Shown here piece after piece: positions 25,238-33,783 of a DNA stretch of 64,000 bases. Made by a program: the position numbers and the translations under genes. Position 1 is the first letter of the stretch, and the number at the start of each line of letters is the position of its first letter. Under the pieces are notes generated by a model, which was not told the origin of the DNA, made no database searches, and saw only the letters and a program-made list of their open reading frames with translations. The DNA lies in assembly GCF_014650595.1 (NCBI RefSeq), contig NZ_BMVG01000005.1, positions 372,001 through 436,000 on the forward strand, given 5' to 3'. This stretch comes from Streptomyces alanosinicus (GTDB taxonomy: Bacteria > Actinomycetota > Actinomycetes > Streptomycetales > Streptomycetaceae).

Positions 25238-25514
25238 ATGGACCGACCCACGGCACTCGTCCCGCTCCACCACCTCACCGGGCCGCGCGCCGGCCACGCC
25301 GAGCTCTTCGCCACGCTTCCACGCGCCGTACCGCCCGAGCGGGACGGCCGGGGTGATGGCCCTCGACGGCGCCGGGCGGAGCGTGCGGCACCTCGTCCGC
25401 CGCCGTTCCGGCTTCCGCATGGTCACCGGTGTCCGCGTGAGCGGGGACCGTCTCGTCCTCGGCAGCCTCCGCGAGCGCGGCGTCGCGGTCCGCGCCCGGC
25501 CCGCCGCCCGCTGA
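25238..25514 (+). pseudogene. Remnant of an SMP-30/gluconolactonase/strictosidine-synthase-like gene
   Basis: Two short conserved pieces lie in different frames. The first, HHLTGPRAGHAELFATLP, at about 25268-25322, is the conserved LxGPRAGxxExFAxLPG segment before the active-site strand of strictosidine-synthase-like propellers. The second, from about 25352, reads VMALDGAGRSVRHLVRRRSGFRMVTGVRVSGDRLVLGSLRERGVAV and is the very C-terminal blade. The middle is deleted and the frame shifts. Intact relatives are over 300 residues. No function is expected. Confidence 0.6.
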
Positions 25515-25604
25515 CCCGGCGGTACGCTGGTGCCCGGCCGTGATCACCCGACTGGCGCAGGCCGAACAACCCGTCGGGGCGGGCCGAACAGGAGACGCAT
25601 CAGC

Positions 25605-26066
25605 ATGACAGCCCCGGAAGCCGAGAGCCTCCGTGTCCGCCCCGCACCGAAGCGGCGGTCCGAGTGGCGCACCCAGGCGCCGGTCGTCGCGGTGGTCGCC
25701 GTCGGCGGCGCGCTGGGCGCGTGCGCCCGCTACGCGCTCACCCTCGCCTGGCCCATGCCTCCGGGCACCTTCCCCTGGGCGACCTTCTGGACCAATGTCG
25801 TCGGCTGCGCCGTGATCGGCGTTTTCATGGTGCTCATCACCGAGGTGTGGGCCGCCCACCGCCTGGTCCGGCCCTTCTTCGGCACCGGCATCCTGGGCGG
25901 CTTCACCACCTTCTCCACCTACGCCGTCGACATCCGCAGGCTGGCCGACGCCGGCCGTGCGGACCTCGGGCTCGCCTATCTCGCCGCGACGCTGTGCGCG
26001 GCCCTCGGCGCGGTGTGGCTCGCCTCGGCGGCCGCGCGCCGGGTACTGATCGGGAGGCAGCGATGA
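25605..26066 (+). CDS. crcB: Fluoride channel CrcB/Fluc family protein (first copy)
   Basis: The 153-residue protein has four membrane helices after a 25-residue soluble start. It shows the Fluc signatures [25 protein letters not shown] (pore Asn) and [18 protein letters not shown] (the Na-binding G-x-TTFST). Two-subunit antiparallel channels export fluoride. AGGAGA precedes the ATG. With the downstream DUF190 and second CrcB gene it forms a tightly overlapping set, so the channel may be a heterodimer of the two copies. Confidence 0.9.
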   Translation: MTAPEAESLRVRPAPKRRSEWRTQAPVVAVVAVGGALGACARYALTLAWPMPPGTFPWATFWTNVVGCAVIGVFMVLITEVWAAHRLVRPFFGTGILGGFTTFSTYAVDIRRLADAGRADLGLAYLAATLCAALGAVWLASAAARRVLIGRQR

Positions 26067-26443
26067 CCTCACTCAGCGGCCGGGCCCTCAGGCTGACCGT
26101 CTACATCGGGGAGGACGACACCTGGCACCACAAGCCCCTCTTCTCCGAGATCGTGCACCGCGCGCACGCGGCCGGACTCGCCGGCGCGAGCGTCTTCCGG
26201 GGCATCGAGGGCTTCGGCGCCTCCTCCCGCATCCACACCTCCCGCCTGCTGTCCCTGAGCGAGGACCTGCCCGTGGCGGTCGTCGTGGTGGACACCGAGG
26301 AGCGGGTACGGGCGTTCCTGCCGCAGCTTGACGAACTGGTCGGCGAAGGCCTCGTGACGCTGGAGGAGTGCGAGGTCGTGCGGTACGTGGGGCGCGCGGG
26401 CGGCCGGCAGGACACGGATCCGAAAGGTGAGAAGTCATTGTGA
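26063..26443 (+). CDS. DUF190 domain protein
   Basis: The 126-residue protein matches DUF190 ([63 protein letters not shown]), a PII-like alpha/beta fold. It lies between two CrcB genes, overlapping the first by ATGA and the second by GTGA. This repeated genomic pairing suggests that DUF190 senses or controls fluoride channel activity, perhaps as a PII-like gate. Direct proof for that is not known to me. Confidence 0.88.
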   Translation: MTSLSGRALRLTVYIGEDDTWHHKPLFSEIVHRAHAAGLAGASVFRGIEGFGASSRIHTSRLLSLSEDLPVAVVVVDTEERVRAFLPQLDELVGEGLVTLEECEVVRYVGRAGGRQDTDPKGEKSL

Positions 26444-26814
26444 ACTGGCTGCTGGTCATCGCGGGGGCCGTGGTCGGGGCGCCTCTGCGCTATCTCACCG
26501 ACCGTGCCGTGCAGGCCCGCCATGACTCGGTGTTCCCCTGGGGCACCTTCGTGGTGAACGTCAGCGGCTGTCTCGTCCTCGGGCTGCTCACCGGTGCCGT
26601 CTCCGCCGGGGCGGCCGGGCCCCACCTGCAGCTTCTGCTGGGCACCGGACTGTGCGGGGCGCTGACGACGTACTCCACCTTCTCCTACGAGACGCTGCGG
26701 CTGACCGAGGCCGGCTCGGGCCTCTACGCTGCCCTCAATGTCGTCGCGAGCCTGGTGGCCGGGCTGGCGGCGGCCTTCGCCGGCGTCTCACTCGCCGGAG
26801 TCCTGTGGGCCTAG
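26440..26814 (+). CDS. crcB: Fluoride channel CrcB/Fluc family protein (second copy)
   Basis: The 124-residue protein has four membrane helices and the signatures [25 protein letters not shown] and [17 protein letters not shown]. It lacks the N-terminal extension of the first copy. The GTG start overlaps the DUF190 stop. Paired unequal CrcB genes usually encode a heteromeric channel. I found no fluoride-riboswitch-like sequence before the set. Confidence 0.9.
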   Translation: MNWLLVIAGAVVGAPLRYLTDRAVQARHDSVFPWGTFVVNVSGCLVLGLLTGAVSAGAAGPHLQLLLGTGLCGALTTYSTFSYETLRLTEAGSGLYAALNVVASLVAGLAAAFAGVSLAGVLWA

Positions 26815-26817
26815 CGC

Positions 26818-26861
26818 TTGCCATACGGCAGGGCGCAGCAAGTACTGTCTACAGCACTGTC
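26818..26861 (+). promoter_or_regulatory. Promoter region of uppP with short repeats
   Basis: TTGCCA (26818-26823) and TACTGT (26843-26848) are 19 bases apart. CTGT-CT-ACAG (26845-26854) is an inverted repeat, and ACTGTC recurs at 26844 and 26856, twelve bases apart, suggesting a regulator on one face of the helix near the start site. Confidence 0.4.
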
Positions 26862-26888
26862 GACCAATACTCCTCAGAACTGGATCCC

Positions 26889-27725
26889 ATGAGCGCCATC
26901 TCCGTCGGTCAAGCCGTCGTCCTCGGAGTAGTCGAGGGGGTGACCGAGTTCCTCCCGGTGTCCTCCACGGGCCACCTGAAGATCGCCGAGGGACTCATGA
27001 ACATCCCGGTCGACGACAAGTCCGTCGTCGGGTTCTCCGCCGTCATCCAGGTCGGCGCGATCGCCGCCGTGCTCGTGTACTTCTTCAAGGACATCAAGCG
27101 GATCGTCTCCGCCTGGTTCCGCGGTCTGACGAACCGCGAGGAGCGCTACCACCACGACTACAAGTTCGCCTGGTGGGTGATCGCCGCCACCATTCCGATC
27201 GTCATCGTGGGTCTTGCCGCCAAGCCGCTGATCGACGGCCCGCTCGCCTCGCTGTGGGTGGTCGCCGGCTCGCTGATCGCCGGCTCGGCCGTGATGTGGG
27301 CGGCCGACCAGATGGGCCGGCACAAGCGCGGCGAGGACGACACGTCCTTCAAGGACGCGATGTGGGTCGGCTGCTCCCAGATCCTGGCGCTGCTCTTCCC
27401 CGGCTTCTCCCGCTCCGGTGCCACCATGTCCACGGCGCTCATCCGGGACCTCGACCGCGTCGCCGCCACCCGCCTGTCGTTCTTCCTCGGCATCCCGGCC
27501 CTCACCGGCGCCGGTATCTACGAGCTGAAGGACGCCCTCGGCGCGGGCGTGGGCGCGGCTCCGCTGGCCGTCGGCACCATCGTCTCCTTCGTGGTCGCCT
27601 ACGCCTCCATCGCCTGGCTGCTCAAGTTCGTCGCCAAGCACTCCTTCAACGCGTTCGTGATCTACCGCATCGTCATCGGCGTGGGTCTGATCGGCCTGCT
27701 CGCCACGGGTGTGCTCAACGCCTGA
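26889..27725 (+). CDS. uppP: Undecaprenyl-diphosphate phosphatase UppP (BacA)
   Basis: The 278-residue multi-helix membrane protein carries both active-site motifs: EGVTEFLPVSSTGHL at about 16-30 and LLFPGFSRSGATMS near residue 172. It converts undecaprenyl diphosphate to the monophosphate carrier, recycling lipid for cell-wall synthesis, and can confer bacitracin resistance. Streptomycetes often have two copies. A strong terminator follows. Short repeats in the promoter hint at control by a cell-wall stress regulator, which is inference. Confidence 0.93.
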   Translation: MSAISVGQAVVLGVVEGVTEFLPVSSTGHLKIAEGLMNIPVDDKSVVGFSAVIQVGAIAAVLVYFFKDIKRIVSAWFRGLTNREERYHHDYKFAWWVIAATIPIVIVGLAAKPLIDGPLASLWVVAGSLIAGSAVMWAADQMGRHKRGEDDTSFKDAMWVGCSQILALLFPGFSRSGATMSTALIRDLDRVAATRLSFFLGIPALTGAGIYELKDALGAGVGAAPLAVGTIVSFVVAYASIAWLLKFVAKHSFNAFVIYRIVIGVGLIGLLATGVLNA

Positions 27726-27744
27726 CCGAACCCTCCTGATCACC

Positions 27745-27790
27745 CACGGGGTGCGGATGCCTGCATTCAGGCGCCGCACCCCGTGAATGT
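27745..27790 (+). terminator. Strong intrinsic terminator after uppP
   Basis: CACGGGGTGCGG (27745-27756) pairs with CCGCACCCCGTG (27774-27785), a perfect 12-bp stem with an inner GCCTG-CATT-CAGGC hairpin, followed by AATGTTTCCTT. Confidence 0.85.
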
Positions 27791-27806
27791 TTCCTTGCGC
27801 GACGCC

Positions 27807-27870
27807 TTGACAGTCCCGGCGGGCAACCCTCAGGATCGCTCCCGTGAACCTGTCAGACAGCCAGACAGGT
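27807..27870 (+). promoter_or_regulatory. Promoter and self-operator of the FadR-type regulator
   Basis: TTGACA (27807-27812) and CAGGAT (27831-27836) are 18 bases apart; the start site would fall at or within a base of the GTG at 27844, so the mRNA looks leaderless. CTGTCAGACAG (27850-27860) is a perfect 11-bp palindrome of the TGTCnGACA type, inside a wider ACCTGTC-N9-GACAGGT repeat (27848-27870). FadR-subfamily GntR proteins favour TnGTCnGACnA-like sites. Binding inside codons 3-9 would block its own transcription. Confidence 0.65.
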
Positions 27871-28581
27871 GGTCTGGGTCCGCGGCGCGTGAGCGCCATG
27901 GAAGCGGTCCTCGGCCATCTGCGCGGCGCCATCGAACGCGGCGAGTACGCCATAGGCGACAAGCTCCCCTCCGAGGCCGAGCTGTGCCGCACCCTTGAGG
28001 TGTCCCGGCCCGTGCTGCGCGAGGCGCTGCGCGCGCTGCAGACAATGGGCCTCACGGTCTCCCGGACCGGCAAGGGCACCTTCGTCGTCGCCAGCGCAGT
28101 CGAGGACCCCACCTTCGGCGACTACGCGGCCAGTGACCTGCTCGAAGTGCGCCGGCACATAGAGATCCCGGTCGCCGGATACGCGGCCGCGCGCCGCACC
28201 CCGGAGAACCTGGACCACCTGGCCCACCTCCTGGACCGCATGGAACGCGAGACGGACACCACTGCCTGGGTCGCGATGGACACCCTCTTCCATCTCGCGA
28301 TCGCCGAGGCCGCCCAGAACCCGGTCTTCCGCCGGGTCATCGAGGAGATCCGCGACGCACTGGCGCGTCAGTCGGCCTTCCTCAACGAACTGGGCGGGCG
28401 GCGCCGTGAGCGGTCCAACCGCGAGCACCGGGCGATCGTCGAGGCGCTGGTCGACGGTTCCGAACACGACGCGGTGGAGGCCATGAGCCACCATCTGGAC
28501 CGCGTCGAGACGACCCTCACCGACATCGTGCGTCCCCAGCGGACGGACGACCTCCCCACGGAAGGCGGACCCGAGGCGTGA
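27844..28581 (+). CDS. GntR family (FadR subfamily) transcriptional regulator
   Basis: The 245-residue protein has the GntR winged helix (AMEAVLGHLRGAIERGEYAIGDKLPSEAELCRTLEVSRPVLREALRALQTMGL), then a helical FCD sensor domain with the metal-binding pattern D-x3-H (MDTLFHLAIAEAAQNP) and later His residues (NREHRAIVEAL, MSHHLDRVE). FCD domains bind carboxylic acids, often via a metal. Its GTG start overlaps a promoter and operator. The stop overlaps the permease start (GTGA), so it is the first gene of the Asn/Asp/Gln locus and probably responds to aspartate, asparagine or fumarate. Confidence 0.88.
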   Translation: MNLSDSQTGGLGPRRVSAMEAVLGHLRGAIERGEYAIGDKLPSEAELCRTLEVSRPVLREALRALQTMGLTVSRTGKGTFVVASAVEDPTFGDYAASDLLEVRRHIEIPVAGYAAARRTPENLDHLAHLLDRMERETDTTAWVAMDTLFHLAIAEAAQNPVFRRVIEEIRDALARQSAFLNELGGRRRERSNREHRAIVEALVDGSEHDAVEAMSHHLDRVETTLTDIVRPQRTDDLPTEGGPEA

Positions 28582-30017
28582 GCGAGCAGCACCTCAAAGA
28601 CGAGACGCGCCCCTCGTCCGGCCATGTCGACGCCGGAGACGCCGGCTACAGCAAAGGCCTGAAGCACCGGCACGTCAACATGATCGCCATCGGCGGAGCC
28701 ATCGGCACCGGCCTCTTCCTCGGCGCGGGCGGCCGGCTCGCCGACGCCGGGCCCTCCCTGTTCATCGCGTACGCCGTCTGCGGCGTCTTCGCCTTCCTGG
28801 TCGTGCGCGCCCTCGGCGAACTCGTCCTCTACCGCCCGTCGTCGGGCGCCTTCGTGTCGTACGCCCGGGAGTTCCTGGGCGAGAAGGGCGCCTACACCGC
28901 GGGCTGGATGTACTTCCTGAACTGGGCGACCACCGGCATCGCCGACATCACCGCGGTCGCCACCTACACGCACTACTGGGGGATGTTCTCCGACGTCCCG
29001 CAGTGGGTGATCGCGCTGATCGCGCTGGCCGTCGTCCTGACCGTGAACCTGATCTCGGTCAAGATCTTCGGCGAACTGGAGTTCTGGTTCGCGATCGTCA
29101 AGGTCAGCGCGCTCGTGATCTTCATGTGCATCGGCATCTTCCTGCTGGTCACCCAGCACCCGGTCGACGGCCACCACCCCGGCCCGTCCCTGATCACCGA
29201 CAACGGCGGTGTCTTCCCCAACGGTCTGCTGCCCATGCTGCTGATCATCCAGGGTGTCGTCTTCGCCTACGCCTCCGTCGAACTGGTCGGCGTCGCGGCC
29301 GGCGAGACCGAGAGTCCCGAGAAGATCATGCCGAAGGCGATCAACTCGATCATGTGGCGCGTGGGCGTGTTCTACGTCGGCTCCGTCATCCTGCTCTCGA
29401 TGCTGCTGCCCTGGAACGTGTACAGGGCCGGCGAGAGCCCCTTCGTCACCGTCCTGTCGCACATCGGCGTCCCGGCGGCCGGCGGTGTGATGAACCTGGT
29501 CGTCCTCACCGCGGCCATGTCCTCGCTGAACTCCGGCCTGTACTCCACCGGCCGCATCCTGCGCTCCATGGCCATGAGCGGCTCCGCGCCCGAGTTCACC
29601 GGCCGGATGAGCCGCAGCCAGGTCCCGTACGGCGGAATCCTCCTCACCAGCGGTATCTGTGTCCTCGGCGTGGGCCTCAACTACGTCGTCCCCGCCGACG
29701 CGTTCGAGATCGTCCTCAACTTCGCGGCGATCGGCATCCTCGCGACCTGGGGCATGATCATGATCTGTCACCTGCTGTTCTGGCGGAAGACCCAGAACAG
29801 CGAGCTGACCCGGCCGTCGTACCGGCTGCCGGGCTCTCCCTGGACCGAACTCGTGACGCTGGCGTTCCTCGCCTCCGTCCTGGTCCTCATGTACGCCGAC
29901 GGCGGCGCCGGACGCACCACCGTGCTCTGTCTGCCGCTGATCGTCGCAGCGCTGGTCACGGGCTGGTACGCCGTCCGCGGCCGCATATCCCGCATATCCA
30001 CCGGCGCCGACGCGTGA
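28578..30017 (+). CDS. Amino acid permease, AAT family (probably L-asparagine)
   Basis: The 479-residue protein has twelve predicted helices. The AAT signature GLKHRHVNMIAIGGAIGTGLFLGAGGRL near residues 26-53 begins helix 1, and ALGELVLYRPSSGAFVSYAREF follows. It imports amino acids with protons. The GTG start overlaps the regulator's stop. Placement with asparaginase, aspartase and glutaminase makes asparagine or another acidic-amide amino acid the likely substrate; it is close in design to AnsP/GabP-type permeases. Confidence 0.85.
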   Translation: MSEQHLKDETRPSSGHVDAGDAGYSKGLKHRHVNMIAIGGAIGTGLFLGAGGRLADAGPSLFIAYAVCGVFAFLVVRALGELVLYRPSSGAFVSYAREFLGEKGAYTAGWMYFLNWATTGIADITAVATYTHYWGMFSDVPQWVIALIALAVVLTVNLISVKIFGELEFWFAIVKVSALVIFMCIGIFLLVTQHPVDGHHPGPSLITDNGGVFPNGLLPMLLIIQGVVFAYASVELVGVAAGETESPEKIMPKAINSIMWRVGVFYVGSVILLSMLLPWNVYRAGESPFVTVLSHIGVPAAGGVMNLVVLTAAMSSLNSGLYSTGRILRSMAMSGSAPEFTGRMSRSQVPYGGILLTSGICVLGVGLNYVVPADAFEIVLNFAAIGILATWGMIMICHLLFWRKTQNSELTRPSYRLPGSPWTELVTLAFLASVLVLMYADGGAGRTTVLCLPLIVAALVTGWYAVRGRISRISTGADA

Positions 30018-30045
30018 CCCGCGTACCGGCCGACCCCGACACACC

Positions 30046-31074
30046 ATGCAGGCAGTGATGTACAGCAGTTCCCCCGCCGACGCACCCGTCGTCCGCGAAC
30101 CCCTCCACGCCCCCGTCGCCCACCTCGTCCGCGGCGGGGTCGTCGAGGGGATCCACTACGGCTCCGTCGTCGTCCTCGGCGCCGACGGCCGGGTGGAGTT
30201 CCAGCTCGGCGACATCGAGGCCGCCTTCTATCCGCGCTCGGCCGTCAAACCCCTCCAGGCCGTGGCCATGCTGCGGGCCGGGCTGCCGCTCGACGGCGCA
30301 CTGCTGTCGCTGGCCGCCGCGAGCCACTCCGGCGAGGAACGCCACCTCGCCGGCACCCGGCGCATCCTCGAACTCGCCGGGCTCACCGAGGACCAGCTGC
30401 GCAACGTCCCCGACATGCCCTTCGACCCGGCCGTCCGGGACGCGTGGGTCCGTGAGGGCCGGCTGCCCTCCCGGCTCGCCCAGAACTGCTCCGGCAAGCA
30501 CGCGGCCATGCTGTGGACCGCCCGGCTCAACGGCTGGTCGCTGGCGGACTACCTCTCCCCGGAGCACCCGCTCCAGCAGGCCATCCAGGAGATCGTCGAG
30601 GACCTGACCGGCCAGCGGGTCGCCCAGGTCACCGTCGACGGCTGCGGCGCGCCGCTGTTCTCCATCTCCCTGCACGGCCTGGCCCGCGCCCTGTCCCGGA
30701 TCACCTCGGCGGCCCCGGGCACGCCCGAGGCCCAGGTGGCCGACGCGATGCGGGACCACGCCGAGATGGCCTCCGGCTCCGGCCGCGATGTCGCTTCGCT
30801 GATGCGGGCCGTGCCCGGGCTGCTCGCCAAGGACGGCTTCGAGGGCGTTCAGGTCGCGGCGCTGCCGGACGGCCGGGCCATCGCCGTGAAGATCGCCGAC
30901 GGGGCGAACCGGGCGCGGATACCGGTCGCGGCGGCGGCGCTCGCCCGCGCGGGCGTCGACCTGGAGCTGCTCACCGAGTTCGCGGGGGAGCCGCTGCTGG
31001 GTGGCGGTGAGCCGGTGGGGTGCGTGCGGGCTGTGCGTGCGCTGGATCCGGTTCCGTTCACCGCTTGCGCGTAG
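30046..31074 (+). CDS. L-asparaginase (AnsA/type II thermolabile family)
   Basis: The 342-residue protein belongs to the asparaginase family typified by the Rhizobium etli enzyme, not the E. coli AnsB fold. It has FYPRSAVKPLQAVAML (the S-x-x-K near residue 64), ASHSGEERH and QNCSGKHAAML. It hydrolyses asparagine to aspartate and ammonia in the cytoplasm. The ATG at 30046 lacks a good ribosome site; Met5 (30058) is an alternative behind GCAGGCAG. It lies 28 bases after the permease gene, in one operon with it. Confidence 0.9.
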   Translation: MQAVMYSSSPADAPVVREPLHAPVAHLVRGGVVEGIHYGSVVVLGADGRVEFQLGDIEAAFYPRSAVKPLQAVAMLRAGLPLDGALLSLAAASHSGEERHLAGTRRILELAGLTEDQLRNVPDMPFDPAVRDAWVREGRLPSRLAQNCSGKHAAMLWTARLNGWSLADYLSPEHPLQQAIQEIVEDLTGQRVAQVTVDGCGAPLFSISLHGLARALSRITSAAPGTPEAQVADAMRDHAEMASGSGRDVASLMRAVPGLLAKDGFEGVQVAALPDGRAIAVKIADGANRARIPVAAAALARAGVDLELLTEFAGEPLLGGGEPVGCVRAVRALDPVPFTACA

Positions 31075-31136
31075 CGCGTCGCCGCATGCCGATCCCGTCA
31101 GGGGACTGCGGGCCGTCGCCGGTCTGCCGGCCGTCT

Positions 31137-31200
31137 GTGGCTTGTCGCGCCCACGCGGCGGAGCCGCACATCGACACAGCCCCGCGCCCCTTTCGGGCGT
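31137..31200. repeat. Probable dispersed Streptomyces intergenic repeat
   Basis: The stretch beginning GTGGCTTGTCGCGCCCACGC and ending near CCCCGCGCCCCTTTCGGGCG strongly recalls a short intergenic sequence that I know in many Streptomyces genomes, often near gene ends. It holds small self-complementary pieces (GCGGCGGAGCCGC and CGCCC-CTTTC-GGGCG-like). Only one copy lies in this window, so the call rests on memory rather than on repetition seen here. Confidence 0.45.
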
Positions 31201-31237
31201 TGTCACCTCCGTACCTCGATATAAGGACCCCACCCTC

Positions 31238-32647
31238 ATGACTGCCGCCACCCGCCGCGAACACGATCTGCTCGGCGACCGTGACGTACCCGCCGACGCG
31301 TACTGGGGTGTGCACACCCTGCGTGCGAGCGAGAACTTTCCCATCACCGGTACGCCGATCTCCGCGTACCCGCATCTGATCGACGCCCTGGCCGCCGTCA
31401 AGGAGGCCGCCGCGCTCGCCAACGAGGAGCTGGGGCTGCTGGCGCCCGAGAAGGCGCGGGCGATCGTCGCCGCCTGCCGGGAGATCCGGGCGGGCGGGCT
31501 GCACGACCAGTTCGTCGTCGACGTCATCCAGGGCGGCGCCGGTACGTCCACCAACATGAACGCCAACGAGGTCGTGGCGAACCGGGCGCTGGAGCTGCTC
31601 GGCCACGAGAAGGGGCAGTACACGTATCTGCACCCCAACGAGGACGTCAATCTGGGGCAGTCCACCAACGACGTCTATCCGACCGCCGTCAAGGTGGCGA
31701 CGGTGTACGCGGTGCGCGGTCTGCTCAAGGCGATGGCCGTCCTGCAGGACGCGTTCGCGCGCAAGGCCGTGGAGTTCCGTGAGGTGCTCAAGATGGGCCG
31801 GACGCAGCTCCAGGACGCCGTGCCGATGACGCTCGGTCAGGAGTTCTCGGCCTTCGCCGTCATGATCGAGGAGGACCGCAGCCGTCTCGCCGAGGCCGTC
31901 GAGCTGATCCATGAGATCAACCTCGGTGCCACGGCGATCGGTACCGGGCTCAACGCCCCGGCGGGATACGCCGAGGCCGCTCGCCGCCATCTGTCCGAGA
32001 TCACCGGGCTGCCGCTGGTCACCGCGGCCAACCTGGTCGAGGCTACCCAGGACTGCGGTGCCTTCGTCCAGATGTCGGGTGTGCTCAAGCGGATCGCGGT
32101 CAAGCTCTCCAAGAGCTGCAACGACCTCAGGCTGCTGTCCTCCGGTCCGCGCGCGGGCCTCGGTGAGATCAACCTGCCGCCGGTGCAGGCCGGTTCGTCG
32201 ATCATGCCGGGCAAGGTCAACCCGGTGATCCCCGAGGTGGTCAACCAGGTCGCCTTCGAAGTGATCGGCAACGACGTCGCCATCACCATGGCCGCCGAGG
32301 CCGGACAGCTCCAGCTGAACGCCTTCGAGCCGATCATCCTGCACTCCCTGTCGGAATCGGTCACCCATCTGCAGAGCGCCTGTCTGACGCTGGCCGAGCG
32401 GTGCGTCGACGGCATCACCGCCAACACCGAGCGGCTGCGCGCCACCGTGGAGAACTCCATCGGCCTGGTCACCGCCCTCAACCCGCACATCGGCTACACG
32501 GCCGCCACCGACATCGCCAAGGAGGCCCTCGTCACGGGCCGCGGGGTGGCCGAACTGGTGCTGGAGAAGGGCCTGCTGCCGGCCGAGCGGCTCGCCGAGC
32601 TGCTGCGCCCCGAGGTCGTCGCGGGCAGCGGGGCGCCAGCCGCCTGA
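31238..32647 (+). CDS. aspA: Aspartate ammonia-lyase
   Basis: The 469-residue length is usual for the family. It carries GGAGTSTNMNANEV, NLGQSTNDVYPTA and the mobile-loop signature GSSIMPGKVNP with the catalytic Ser, and EATQDCGAFVQ, which distinguishes aspartase from fumarase. It deaminates L-aspartate to fumarate plus ammonium. The ATG follows ATAAGGACCCC. With asparaginase upstream, asparagine is turned into fumarate and two ammonium ions. It sits 163 bases after the asparaginase gene and may have its own expression signals. Confidence 0.93.
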   Translation: MTAATRREHDLLGDRDVPADAYWGVHTLRASENFPITGTPISAYPHLIDALAAVKEAAALANEELGLLAPEKARAIVAACREIRAGGLHDQFVVDVIQGGAGTSTNMNANEVVANRALELLGHEKGQYTYLHPNEDVNLGQSTNDVYPTAVKVATVYAVRGLLKAMAVLQDAFARKAVEFREVLKMGRTQLQDAVPMTLGQEFSAFAVMIEEDRSRLAEAVELIHEINLGATAIGTGLNAPAGYAEAARRHLSEITGLPLVTAANLVEATQDCGAFVQMSGVLKRIAVKLSKSCNDLRLLSSGPRAGLGEINLPPVQAGSSIMPGKVNPVIPEVVNQVAFEVIGNDVAITMAAEAGQLQLNAFEPIILHSLSESVTHLQSACLTLAERCVDGITANTERLRATVENSIGLVTALNPHIGYTAATDIAKEALVTGRGVAELVLEKGLLPAERLAELLRPEVVAGSGAPAA

Positions 32648-32697
32648 CCTGCGACAACGTCAGCCCGATTACGCCACGGGACCGGACGGAAGGCACA

Positions 32698-33636
32698 ATG
32701 GTGATCATGACAACGACGTCGTCCCTCGCCTTCCTGCCGGTCCTGGAGCGCATAGCCGAGGAGATGCAGCACACGCCCGGCCGCGGCCGGGCCGCCGACT
32801 ACATCCCGGCCCTCGCCGCCTGCGACCCGCGCAGCTTCGGCATGGCGGTCGCCGAGCTGGACGGCACGGTGTACGGGGTGGGGGAGTGGCGCCAGCCGTT
32901 CTCCGCGCAGTCCATCACCAAGGTCTTCACCCTCGCCCTGGACCTGGCCCGCGAGGGGGACGAGCTCTGGGAGCACGTGGGCCGCGAGCCCTCCGGCAAC
33001 CCCTTCAACTCCCTGGTCCAGCTGGAGTACGAGAACGGCATCCCGCGGAATCCTTTCATCAACGCGGGTGCCCTCGTCGTCACCGACCGCCTCCAGACCC
33101 GTACCGGCGACGCGGCCGGGCAGCTGCTGGACTTCCTGCGCGCCGAGAGCGGCAACGCCGACCTCGACTTCGACCTGGAGGTCGCCGCCTCCGAGACCGC
33201 CCACGGCGACCGCAACGCGGCCCTCGCGCATTTCATGGCGTCCTACGGCAACATCGACAACGACGTGCCGACCCTCCTCGACCAGTACTTCCGGCAGTGC
33301 TCCCTCACCGCGTCCTGCGCCGACCTGGCCCTCGCCACCGGATTCCTCGCCCGGCACGGTATCCGCGCCGACGGCGGCCGGCTGCTCACCCGCAGCCAGG
33401 CCAAGCAGGTCAACGCCGTGATGCTGACCTGCGGGACGTACGACGCGGCCGGGGACTTCGCCTACCGCGTCGGCCTGCCCGGCAAGAGCGGGGTCGGCGG
33501 CGGGATCATCGCGGTCGTACCGGGCCGCTGCACGCTGTGCGTATGGAGTCCCGGCCTCGACGAACGCGGCAACTCGGTGACCGGAGTGGCGGCCCTCGAC
33601 CGGTTCACCACGCTGACCGGGCTCTCCGTGTTCTGA
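32698..33636 (+). CDS. glsA: Glutaminase A
   Basis: The 312-residue protein is a serine-dependent beta-lactamase-fold glutaminase: FSAQSITKVF holds the Ser-x-x-Lys pair near residue 73, EPSGNPFNS and the NPFINAGAL stretch form the substrate site, and GLPGKSGVGGGI is the third conserved box. It converts glutamine to glutamate and ammonia. The first ATG is at 32698, four bases after GGAAGG; Met4 at 32707 may be used instead. It completes the amide-amino-acid catabolic locus 50 bases after the aspartase gene. Confidence 0.92.
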   Translation: MVIMTTTSSLAFLPVLERIAEEMQHTPGRGRAADYIPALAACDPRSFGMAVAELDGTVYGVGEWRQPFSAQSITKVFTLALDLAREGDELWEHVGREPSGNPFNSLVQLEYENGIPRNPFINAGALVVTDRLQTRTGDAAGQLLDFLRAESGNADLDFDLEVAASETAHGDRNAALAHFMASYGNIDNDVPTLLDQYFRQCSLTASCADLALATGFLARHGIRADGGRLLTRSQAKQVNAVMLTCGTYDAAGDFAYRVGLPGKSGVGGGIIAVVPGRCTLCVWSPGLDERGNSVTGVAALDRFTTLTGLSVF

Positions 33637-33783
33637 GCACGCGGAGTTTCCGGCACCCCCGGCACCCCCGGGACGCCCGGAAGCAGGCGTTTCTCACACG
33701 CCGGTCACGTGCGGGCCGCCCGCCGGTGAGTGGAGCGTCGCCTTCCGGCCACCCGGCGTTGACACGCTGAGCCAGTGTTGGCC

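Noticed and set aside
25515..25604. Fluoride riboswitch before the crcB set
   Set aside because: The conserved fluoride aptamer pattern and its pseudoknot pairing could not be found in the 90 bases before the first gene.
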